A DNA stretch of 64,000 bases from positions 7,068,001-7,132,000 of the forward strand of contig NC_051099.1 in the NCBI RefSeq assembly GCF_901709675.1. The letters are read 5' to 3'. This DNA is from Syngnathus acus (Eukaryota > Chordata > Actinopteri > Syngnathiformes > Syngnathidae). A program made the position numbers and the translations under genes. Shown one piece after another: positions 30,493 to 51,940 of the stretch. Position 1 is the first letter of the stretch; each line of letters starts with the position of its first letter. The notes beneath the pieces were generated by a model. It searched no databases and was not told the origin of the DNA. It saw only the letters and a program-made list of their open reading frames with translations.

Positions 30493-31733
30493 CTGATGGC
30501 AATGCAGGATTTTGAAATAAACACTTGACCTATACTGCATTGAAATTAAATATCAAATACTGCACATAAATTTATTAGTGGAATAAGATCAGATACCATA
30601 TTGTATTTAAAACATTAGTAAGGACAATGTTTTGTCTTATGACTTTTAAGTAATGTTTAAAGAGACATGGTAGGTACTGTAGTTATTTGCCATTTGTGGG
30701 TTGTTACCCAAGGCCACGCACATGCATTCCTTATCAGCACATACACTTCAATAAAAAGTCTTTCAAACCTTTCCAAATATCAATATGCACAGCGATGCTT
30801 AGTATCGGAGTTTAGCGTACAGAGTCGAGTACACACACACTTACCGTGTTTAGCAATCCTCCCCAGTGAGATACAGCAGCATCTGTGGTAACTCAACACC
30901 AGCCATTGTGGCCTGCTCAGTGTTTTGATGAGGGGTGCAGCATTGAGGGCTAAGTTTAGCACAGGGGGCGCCACCCAGCACACGAATATCACGAGGACAC
31001 GGTATGAAGGGTGTCTCCAAGTGAAGGGCAAGCAAGTGGTTTTAGGAAGGGCTTACACAAAAGTAAAAGGTGATAGATCAACAAGATTTATGGTGTTGGT
31101 CAACATTTTGAACCGGTAGTCCGCTGCAGAAGATCATCATTCTTGTTAGAACCCTCAAAGTATGGATAATTGTCCAAAAAGAATAAAACATCTGACAAAA
31201 ATATCTGATTTTGTGCATGGCCAGATTTTATTTCAAAATCTCAAAAAAGCTGAATGTAAGGAGAGAACTGTGGCTCTTTTGCAAAATACACTAATCATAC
31301 AGAATACGGGCTGCCACAGAAAATATTCAAGACAAATAGACTTCATTTATGATAAACACTATATCTACACAAGGATGCCAAGTCACTTGAAAAGCCGTAG
31401 TTCCTTGGGAAACGCACTCAAAAGTTCTTAAACGGTACTTGGTCTTACGAAATACAAAACAAATAAAAAAGCATAATACAGTCCTGAACATCTGACAGCA
31501 GATTTTTGTGTGTGTATATTAACAGTTTTGTGATGACTTAAAATGTTAACGAGGAAAGAACAACTAATTGTACAAGGCTTTGTTAAATAAGTAGTGTATC
31601 GCCGATACAACTTGATTGGTGACTTTTTTTTTTTAACTAGTGTCTCCAGTATCGGCACTTGCTTCAAGTCTTTCATTCACTGCAATCTTCGGCTGATTAC
31701 CTCAAAGTCACTGCTTGTGCCTGACTGAGGTGG
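30493..31733. other. Upstream region of the sh3kbp1-like gene and 3' UTR of the next gene
   Basis: Contains a candidate first exon of the sh3kbp1-like gene (about 31035 down to 30845, donor G then GTAAGT). To its right is the probable 3' UTR of the 31734-35948 gene, with a minus-strand AATAAA candidate near 31227. No SH3-domain exon could be found here. Confidence 0.5.
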
Positions 31734-34700
31734 TCACCAGCGTTGTTGGGGGGGTCCTCGGTTGAACGGCGCACGCTGTCGCATCACTCTCATGTTGCGG
31801 TACTTGGACATGATACTGTAACTTTTTCGGAACACTGGCTTTTGGTTTGGGAAGGGGCGTGGCACCAAGTTCTCCTTGGCAAATGAAGGTTAATACTTGT
31901 TAGCAAGGCAAAAAAAAAAAAAGAATGATTTGATCTGGTCTGATTATTCCACATACCATGAGTGGTCGTCGAAAATTCTCAGACGGCTCGGGGCCAGGCT
32001 TTCTCGGTCCGAGAAACTTTGGTCTCTGTCAAACGTCACGAGAAAATCAATCCGTTATCTTTTCACAAGTAAAAGACAACAATGAGCAGATAAAAACAGC
32101 GAAAGGTTTTGAACAGGTAATTTCAATGGATGCCTTCACTCACTTGCATGGGTCCAGGTCGTCTGAAGGGCCTGTCAGCTATTATATTAACTGGCCTGGG
32201 GGAAAAATAATTCTCAATATCGGGATGCCAATCATGCCATGTTTGTTTTGTAAAATTATCCGAATAAGTACCTGAAGGTTCTTCTCTCCAGATATCCTCG
32301 TTTTCTTTCTGGCGATTGTGATCTTGAGTCAGCTTTTGTTGGTGGGTTGCTCAGAGACGTGTCTGAGAAGAGGATTGACAAAAGAAGAATGAATTGGTTG
32401 ACAAAAAGCACGTCCCAGGTGACAAAACAGGAAATGACTGGAAGTTACCAGTTTTGGACTTTGGGCTTCGGTCTTTCGAAGGAGAGTCTTCCTTGGATGT
32501 GCTTGGGCCGGCCGCCCAGTGAGAGACGACGACAAGGTCTCGTTTCTCGACGGGGGAAGATCTGAAGAGAGACGAATGGTTGAGTAACGCACAAAGAAAG
32601 AATGACCTGTCAAATCGTGACAAATCAGTAATGAACAGCACAGCTTTGCAGGAAGAAAATAAGCATGTAAAGCCAGATGTCACACGGTGGTACTTACAAA
32701 ACCATGGATCGGCCATGCTGCTTTACTCCTATATTCGCAATCAACCTGAGCTCTCTTCAGTTACCCAGTAAAAGCGGCCGGTCGGGTGGGTATTGTAAAA
32801 TATTGCATCAACAACTCTTCAATCCGCCTCCTATGCGCGTTTTATTTGGTCCACAAAGATGATTTACTGATGCGGCGGGGGCTATTTTATCAGCTGAATG
32901 GAAACGCTGACAAGTCGTGAAGGTTTCTTTACGTTTCGAGGCAGGGATCCAAATTCCAGCCGTGCTGGGGGTTTAAAGAGGTGATCCCACGATTGCGAGA
33001 AACCTCAGGTCATCATAGAAACGGGACTTGGGGGTTCGAGGCGGTGAAAAGGGCAAGCAGACTCCTCTTCCTTTAGACAAGTGCAAGGGAAATGGTTGAC
33101 ATCTTTGCAGCTCGCCTTCTTGGGCGTGTTTATGCATAGAAGCACGGACAAGTTGGGATATATTTATGGTTGTAAGCATTGGAGTGAGAATTCACAGACC
33201 CAGATATTGTAGGTGGCATCATGACTGCCAACAGTTGCAAACAGTTGGCGACACGTCAGTCTTCAGCTATGCAGGGTTGGTTTGGTGAGGCGAGGCGGAA
33301 TGAATCCTTTTAGTACTGCTGTCAATTAACATTTGACTCATCATGGTGACAGCAGCTTGAACTTCAAGTATTATCGTCATTGTTGATCTGGGGGGGGAGG
33401 CGTGATGTACAAAATGCTCTTCCAAGAAGAAAAGCAGACCTCTTCAGTGCTTCAGGGTGATCTAACTTTATTCCGTCTTCCATTTCTTCTCCAGATTAGG
33501 TGTCCCGTCAAATATGGACTCATTCTGTCGACAGAATGCAGTTTTCCTCTTCCACTTGCTATGTAGCCAAGTGTGACTTCAATTTGGCTACGAATACATT
33601 TCAATTGATGCAGAGAAATGTAAATATTCTTTTGCCACCATGAGTAAAGAATGAAGCAGCAAATCCATCCTTTAGTTACCAACTCCTCTTCACTGGAAAG
33701 CATTCCCCAGTTGAGTCTTCCATCTCAGTGTAAAACAAAGCACCGATGCTCACGCTAGCAAGTATTTGTGGATAATTCTTAAGCATGCCTTGTGTTCGAG
33801 GTCTCTCTTTCAACAGTCTGCGTGATTCAAGAGGCCAAAGAACTTTTTTACAATATGAGGGCAAATCCTTTCAAGCTCAAGACAACCGACAGAACTGGGC
33901 GGGGCTTCTGGATCACTGAAACATTTTGTGGCAGACTTTGAGGGCTGTTTGCTTTCACGGCGCGGGAGAATAAACATCTCTTTATGGATTATGCAGAACG
34001 TAGATAGCGAGGGCATGGGGGGGGGGGCGGAGTCTGAGTCGTAGCATTTTGTGAATCATCTTCTCCGTTTTTCATGATCAAAACATTCTTTCTTGACCTC
34101 CCAATCATCATCATCATCAAGCCCCTGCGAAGAGTGCAAAAAGGAAAATACCGTACCTGTGCGTATTCAAGGAGCGACGAGACTCCACCTGTTCTTTTCT
34201 GGTATTAGTCTCACGCAGGGACCTGCCGGCTTGGTCTTCATCTCTGTCGGGGGACTGTTGAGCTCTTGGTTGCAGCCTTTTCAAGGGAACAGGATCAGAC
34301 TGGAAGCGCTTCTTTCTGATAGCAAGAACAGAGCTGGGAGGTCCCCGAGGGGGCATATCACCCAGATGCGGCCTGGGTCTGAAAGGTGGAGGAATTCTTA
34401 GTCTCATGGGGGGCTCAAATCGCATTTGTCTGCCTTTAAATATGAAACTTCTATCCCTAAGTGATAAAGGTCTACCACCAAATGGTCTGGGAATACTGAG
34501 GAGTGGAATTCTCTCTCTTCTGGGGTATTTAGGGCCACTGTGATCCTGTGGCGGGATGGATGAGGACATGCTGACTTCTGATAGTCTCCTCTTGCGGGGG
34601 GGACCCATCAGTTGCCTGTCCGGGGGGCTCCTGTGGAAGGACGAAGATGGCGGCGGGCCTCCTTTCCAAGGTGGGGGTCTGAAAAGGGGGAGCCGAGGGA

Positions 34701-35948
34701 GATCTTTTGCACTCTCCATGCTGTGGGGTCTGCCACCCTGCCTCTCCATGGGACCACGTTGCCTTCTGGAGTCTTGCTCAGATGACCACCTGCATATCCA
34801 TCAGACAGAAGACATCATTACAATAACAGATCCTCCTGCCATGTTAAGCGGGTGGTGGAGCTTTCTATATTAAGCAGCCCCAAAACGAAACTGGCGGAAG
34901 GTGGCATCAAAGATAAATTACAGACCAATTACAGAAATTCTTCTCAAAGGCAGGTGATAGCACATTTACGTCAGATCTTATCAACACCCGTTAATTATTT
35001 AAAGGGGGCTGGGTATGCGGCATTATGAGCCATGTAACTGAGGTCTGCATCAGGGTCAGCCTTCTTTTTAACCGTTTTAACCAGCTGGAAGAGCTGCTTC
35101 CATCCTGTACCTCTCTGGACACGAGCCTCTCCCATGCATCTCTCTTGGGCTCCGCTGAGGCACCGGAGGCCCGTGTTGGCCATTATGCGGATGAGAGAAT
35201 GCTCCGGCGTCGTTCCATCGCTTCTTGCCGTGACCAGAGTCCGCAAAGGGCCTCTCTCTTGGACTGACATCCCCACGGGGGCCTCGATGCCTCGGCTCCT
35301 GTTGGGGGAAACCAGGCTCTCTTTTGGGGTCTCTGAAGGAGCCCTGAAAGGCTGGTGGGGGGCCAGGCCTCTTGTCGCCGGGATGGCCTCGAACACGTCT
35401 CGGGGAGGGTGATCTGTGAGATGAGGAGTGGCCATGGGGAGGAGGACCCCTATGACCTGGGGGCCCTCGTGGAGGACTGCGGGCTGATGATTGATGCGGG
35501 GCATGCGGGGAACGGTTTGGTCTGGATGAAGGCGGTCTCCTCTGGCTGTGATGTGGTTCCATTTTAGGAGGATATGATTGATAGGAATCCTGATTGTGCG
35601 ACCTCCAGTTATTGAAACGTGGCTCTCGGTCTTCCATCAGTGGAGCTCTTCTGTCGGGTGGGGGTCGACCTCTACCCCTCGACTCGCTCCAGTTTGCATG
35701 GGGCTTTCCTGGGTGGCCGTGGGGGTCTCTTCTTGTTTTTGAGTTTGGGGAATAATTACCTTCTCTGTGCCCACTGCCATGACCATCATAGGATCTGCTG
35801 AATGTAAACAAGCAGAAGAGTAAATCGTTTCAATTTATGCAACTGAGATAAATAGCAAAAGACTTGAACACTTGATGACTGGGTCTGACTTAATCAATGT
35901 ATGATACCTGGGCTTTATGCGTGGAGGTCCAAAATGTGGTCGGACCAT
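31734..35948 (-). CDS. Arg/Pro/Ser-rich protein in the BCLAF3 position (probable bclaf3 orthologue, diverged)
   Basis: Eight exons close perfectly in phase (608 aa): 35948-35908, 35797-35111, 34789-34157, 32561-32449, 32362-32272, 32195-32144, 32025-31957, 31874-31734. The protein is low-complexity, rich in Arg, Pro, Ser, His and Gly, with [10 protein letters not shown] and [10 protein letters not shown] elements, as in nuclear RNA-processing proteins. A better-ordered C-terminus has [19 protein letters not shown] and ends GPPQQRW. I do not recognise a domain. The assignment rests on position: BCLAF/THRAP3 genes sit beside MAP7 genes throughout vertebrates (BCLAF1-MAP7, THRAP3-MAP7D1, BCLAF3-MAP7D2), and the orientation matches. 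The family's conserved LHERF/EIHRRID block is not visible, so it could be another SR-like nuclear protein. A 5' UTR exon with a donor near 36602 is likely. Confidence 0.7.
32562..34156. other. Intron of the BCLAF3-position gene
   Basis: 1.6-kb intron whose splice phases on both sides agree (phase 2). No further exon or repeat was recognised. Confidence 0.6.
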
Positions 35949-36378
35949 CTTCTGTAATCAATCTGAATGCTAGAGAGGAATCAAAAAAAGTCAAATTTCA
36001 AGCTTTTGCTGATCCAATACTGTACAGCCAAACTATGCCCGCAAAATAAAAGTGAAAAAACTCAACCCTTGCCTACTGTGAGTAAAGCATTACCACCAAA
36101 ACTTAATTTAAATCACTATCCCAGACATTAGGCAATATGTATGGCTAGATTTAATCAAATTAAAGCAATTAATCAAGCAAAGCTTCAATTGCAATGTTTT
36201 AGTGTAAGGGAACAGAGATAATGGTTGAAATCGTTGAAAGAAGTGTAATAACTATCTTTAATTGGACATTTTAGAGATTGAAACAACGCTACAAACTCAA
36301 CATTCGGTTTAATAACGATAGCCTTGATGGTCCAAAAAACAATCCTCAGACACGCGTACAGAAACTTTTTTTTCAAGA

Positions 36379-36412
36379 TATTATTATTATTAGTAGTAGT
36401 AGTAGTAGTATT
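36379..36412. repeat. ATT/AGT trinucleotide microsatellite
   Basis: Run of ATT units passing into AGT units. Confidence 0.9.
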
Positions 36413-37217
36413 ACCAAGCGAAATCATGAACTCGGTATGTGCAATGGTGGCCCATTTCAGTCATTGGCCTGCAACAATTAAACGTCAAATCACAGTTCGT
36501 GCTAAAAAATACGTCTATCACAAAAGGAGTTCGTTAAATACTAATTGAATATTTAATGTCGTTAGTCTGGTTTTAGCTGAAAAATACAGAAAGGCCCCTT
36601 ACCTCGATGCTAAGCTAAGCAAAAACCACGCGCAGTTGCCACAAAATGGCATCCACTGTGCTAGACTATGGACGCTTACAGAACTGCACGGCTATCTTGC
36701 TTTTGTTCTATTAAATTATGATCACGCAAGAATATCGCGAGGAACGTCGGCCTGCTTACCAAACTGCAATCGTCGAACACTAAGCTTATCAGATTGCTAG
36801 GAACTCAGCTGCTCCCTTTCGTCGTCAGCCATGTAATTACTAAAAGAGGATCGCTGCTTTGGCTATGACGTAGTTCTGACGCGACCCGTCGAGTTACTCC
36901 GCGAGTCACGTGATTTTCTCTGAGCCTATGACGTTCGTTGAAGTACTAACATCTTTTAGGATGAATTCTTTTAACAAGGGGTGCATGAATCACAACATGC
37001 TGCACACTATTTGCTAATAAAAAAAATTACTCAACTCGTACATTGTTGGTGGTTTGAAAAAGAGAGATCAAAAACCTTAACCTGTTCTACCTGTCTGGGT
37101 TTTGCAGCAATGACGTAGAAAGAACAATAAGGCGTTACCCCAACATTAACTATTATACATTTAGTGTTCTGAATAAACAGGTACCCAATCAATCTAGAAA
37201 TTTATCTATTTAGCCTT

Positions 37218-37395
37218 TGAGCGACTGGCCGCGGTACACCCTGGATTGGTCACCGACTAATTGCAGAGCAGATATAGACAACAACCATTCACACCCATAT
37301 TCACACCTATGGACAATTTATACTTCAGTTAACCTAACATGCATGTGTTGGGAGTGGAGGAGGAAGATGCAGTCAAGAACATGCAAACTCCTCCA
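37218..37395. repeat. Degraded fish LINE-tail repeat
   Basis: Shows the ordered landmarks of a very common fish retroposon tail: CACCCTGGATTGGTCACC, ATTCACACCCATATTCACAC, CCTATGGACAATTTA, TTAACCTAACATGCATGT and GAACATGCAAACTCC. There are no coding remains. Confidence 0.75.
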
Positions 37396-37655
37396 AATAT
37401 TCCATCTTTGTTCCAAGCCTCCAATGCATATGCCTTAGACGCCACAGTGCCATAAAAACAATGTTGATCACTAAAGGGAAATGTGCTTTCGGCAGTTTGC
37501 AAACATATTTTATTGAGGCTGCGTTAGACTTATATATAATCATATCAATATAATTTTCAGTAGTGGTGTGCTCGTGTAGTCGCATGATGGGTGGTAAGGA
37601 ATGTGCAGGCAATTGCATGAAGTTGTTTTCTTCGAAGTGTTGTGGAACAGGATGT

Positions 37656-37742
37656 CCCAGACAGGGAGGACACCTGACAAGAACACCTCAAGGATGTATC
37701 ATCGGCCCAGACAGGGAGGACACCCGACAAGAACACCTCGAG
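37656..37742. repeat. 50-bp tandem pair within an unidentified GC-rich repeat
   Basis: CCCAGACAGGGAGGACACC starts at 37656 and again at 37706, each followed by CGACAAGAACACCTC or a one-base variant. A partial third relative (CCCAGACGGGGAGGA) begins at 37833. The GC-rich stretch continues to about 38125 and looks like part of a dispersed, perhaps LTR-type, element. Confidence 0.7.
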
Positions 37743-39103
37743 GTCGGTGAGGAACGAGAATAACACCCCGTCCTGGTGGTCGGACCCAACCGCCAGACAG
37801 CTGAGGCCGGACACCTGCACTCAGCAATAACACCCAGACGGGGAGGAGATGGCCATCGATCAATCATCACACAATGTTTTGCATGTTTGAATATTCATAT
37901 TGTGTTTCTTTATAACTGGGCAACCCGGAATAATGTGTTGTCTCTTGATGGTCACAAGAACACACGTGTTTTAGTGTGAGGGACCCGGGACCCAGGCGCC
38001 TGTATTAGCTTGCTTTGTCAGGAATAATTAATTGGTAAATTCGGTCTGATTGATCTACTGGTCTTCTCTTTGACAGAACGAACTCGCAAAATTGTTAGGT
38101 GCGCCAGTGTGTGGATTAGGACATAACGACTCATGTGTTAAGTGTTGATCGCAATTTGGAGTCAGATCAATAACTAAAATCCGTAGCCTAACAATCACTT
38201 AGAATTTTATTGTTTCTAATCATCTTTACCATGATAACATGCACAACTCAACAGTGACAATTTTAAATTCACTTATTTTGAAATATAAGATGATATAATT
38301 CTATTTCAGCTAAATTGTGTGTGCAATTCAAATATTTTTCTTTCAATTCAAATAATTCCAATTGCTCTGTTTGTCAAATCAAATTACTTGATGAGCTACA
38401 GTATATGACCATTTTAAAAGCCCTTGCTGGGGATAGTGGAAAGTTGATGGAAACATACATATGCAAGAGAGTTGCTGTTACGCTGTGTTACTTGGACATG
38501 ATGTTATAGGTCACACACATAATGATCACAGCATAGATGGAAATACAAGTCAAACAGTAGCAGCACAGAATTGCGGTATCAAAGCTCTTCTATTTCTATT
38601 TGTACATAAACCTCTAAGTGGTTGTGCAAGCAAACATGTGATATTGTCTTGATACTATGGCATTCGAGACAGTTCATAAAAGTCCATAAACGTTGACATA
38701 CTTGACTCATTGGGATGAAAATTGACTAATTTAACATTAACACATGGGTGGAAATTGCACTTGGAATTAATTGTTAATTATTTTTACTTGAAAAAAAAAC
38801 TGAAGCAAAATGACTTGCCCTACTACTACTTTGTTACTGGAAGCAGTTGATTTAGTTTGTACAACATGACAAATGGAAGTGACATTATTTTGACAAACAT
38901 TCACAAAAACAAACAGCGTTGTGTTCAATATTGACGCTAGCTTGTAAATGAGGGATTTGACTGGTTGCCAATTAATAACATTTCCACTTTTAGTCCCTCA
39001 CTATCATCTATATCTGCTGTGTGTTTTGATTAGTAGATTACAATAATGCAAGATGTAATTTTAGTCACTGTCAGTTTCTATGGCTCTTTTCCATAAATAG
39101 AAG

Positions 39104-39109
39104 TTTATT
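39104..39109 (-). promoter_or_regulatory. Candidate poly(A) signal of map7d2
   Basis: AATAAA on the minus strand about 50 bases after the map7d2 stop codon, implying a very short 3' UTR. Confidence 0.55.
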
Positions 39110-39157
39110 TTCTAAATGACAGGTCTAGTGTGCGTAAGGGAGGAAACGATGTTTGCG

Positions 39158-47096
<7,939 letters not shown>

Positions 47097-48039
47097 GGTC
47101 GCATATACAAAATAAGAGCCGCAGTGACGCCGCTATGCAGCTCAGGTGTCCGCTTTCAGCAGCAAACCTCCAGAGAATAAAACAACCTCAGCATGAAGCT
47201 AAACAGTGCTGATGAAGGTCATGGCGGGGGCTCGGAATGAGGAGTCTGGCGCGGATGATGCTGAGGTAACATTTGCTATCCAGTGAACACAGCGGAACCA
47301 TGCACTGACTGCATGACGCACTACACAGCCAATGGGGGGAGTGTCTCTTGGAAAGCGTTAACAGAACGATTTTTGTATTTACATTCGACATACATCTAAA
47401 AATGAAAGAAAAACATTAAAAATAAAATAGATGGCTATATAAATTAAATATAGTAGCTCTGTTATGTTTTGCAAACCTGTATTAAAGTACAGTACTGGTA
47501 AACCACTGTCTTGTGTTGAAATTTCCCTTGAGGAATGGTAATGAGTATAATACCATCCATCTATTCATCACTTTATCCTCACAAGACATAAAAATATATC
47601 CTGTCCGTATGCAGATACATCTCAGTAATATAGAGTATTGTAGAGACGGGGATTTATCCCAATAATTAAATTTAGAAAGTGAAACTGTGCATGAATGTGA
47701 CAATATTTACTACATACAGTTATGTCTTGGGACACTATTACATTTGGTGTTTTAGACGGCAATGTTACTAAAAACCAGAATGCCACTTTAAGTTAGTGTA
47801 GACCTCCATCAAGGGTGAAATACAGCGTTAAGACATCTGCAAACAGTTCATAAAAAAACTTTGCATTTGGGTTTGTTTATCCTCTTGTCTTGTCTTGTCT
47901 CATACGCACCGCTAGAACGGCGGTGGCAGCAACGCTTCCATGGCAACAGTTTACGCGTAGAAGAAGAAATTAAGCGGAAGTACACCGGCTACACGAAGGA
48001 CGTAGCATTGTGGGGTGGTAGCAAGCTAACCCAGGAAAG
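47097..48039. promoter_or_regulatory. Head-to-head promoter region of map7d2 and pdha1
   Basis: The two start codons are 943 bases apart on opposite strands. The parts next to each start (47097-47340 and 47910-48039) are GC-richer. No TATA box is evident. An independent or shared promoter cannot be told apart from sequence alone. Confidence 0.5.
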
Positions 48040-50895
<2,856 letters not shown>

Positions 50896-51940
50896 AGAAT
50901 TTCTTTTTCCACCCACTTCACTTCAATGTAAAACAACAACCCCCCCCCCCCCCCCCCCCCCCCCCGGTGCCCCGCAGCAAATATGTTAGCAGTGAAAGTC
51001 ACACCTTAGATCCACAGCCTGAAGTCTCAGCAACTTGCTCAATGTCAACAGTGTGTATTTTACAGATGGGGGTCTTACTTAAAATAAATGTACTACATTC
51101 ATCACTATTTATTTGGCAATCTTGTTTAGAACTATCAGTAGACAGTCAAAAACAAGCAATAAATCTCCTTTCAAGAGGATTATTTGGGTCATGTGGCATG
51201 ATGACTTCTACATAAATCATCAGCATCCATTGCCTGTTTTTTCAAAAATTATTTTCTCTAAGTGTCACACTCCATACCAGGCAAAGTATATGTCGAGCTT
51301 TTGTTTGACTTTTCTCTATAAAGTGGGAGTTAGCCTATTTTGCCAACCAAAAACATTGGGTATGTCTAAACCTGTTTGGATGCAACTTGCTCTGCCAATT
51401 AAAACTGTTACATTGAGAGGAGGATGAGAGCATCATGTAATAAACTGATCTGGGAAAAAAACAAAATCTGAAATCCTGTGTTTTTCTTTTATTACTGCTG
51501 CTGTGTTAAATTGAGACCATAATTATGTGATGTTAAGTCAGTTAAAAGAGAACTGGTTGGATAACTGCACGTCAGTAGCAATACATTGAATACTGTATAT
51601 TATATTGTATAATCTGCCTGAATACATTAAGAGGATTGGTTGAATACTAAAAAAGATACAAACTCAGGAAAACAGAATTGTGTATCATACTTTTGCAGCA
51701 TTTTCGCGTCTTATTGATTATATACACATTTTATTTGGACATAATGGTCATTCAACTTGCTTTGTTGCGAGGTTTAGCATCATTCATCCCCAGAAGGGGG
51801 CAGTAACGAGGTAGCATGAACACTAAACTGCCCTAATACGTACAGACGAAGAGCCTCTGCAACTAAGGCAAAAGCCTTCACAATCACAACACGATCGCAT
51901 CCGTGCGCCATTGTCTACGTGCACTCATCGGAACTACGTG
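50896..51940. other. pdha1 3' UTR and prdx4 upstream region
   Basis: Holds an unbroken run of 26 C at 50940-50965 just after the pdha1 stop, several AATAAA hexamers (near 51079, 51158, 51438) and, from about 51780, the prdx4 promoter side. No further gene was recognised. Confidence 0.6.
50940..50965. repeat. Homopolymer of 26 C in the pdha1 3' UTR
   Basis: Uninterrupted C run. The exact length is likely to be uncertain in any assembly. Confidence 0.9.

Larger units (their letters stand above)
35949..39157. other. Spacer: promoter of the BCLAF3-position gene, repeats, map7d2 3' end
   Basis: 36590-36910 is CpG-richer with TGACGT and CACGTG-type motifs (CTGACGCGAC, TCACGTGATT), fitting the promoter of the minus-strand gene. 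36379-36412 is a microsatellite, 37218-37395 a LINE-tail remnant, and 37656-38125 an unidentified GC-richer repeat. 38126-39100 is AT-rich with nothing recognised. Confidence 0.5.

Noticed and set aside
30780-31031. 83-codon minus frame (WLVLSYHRCCCIS...) as coding first exon of the sh3kbp1-like gene
   Set aside because: Phase would allow it, but the sequence does not resemble the family and an ATG in the next exon gives a more sensible start; kept only as a possible noncoding exon.
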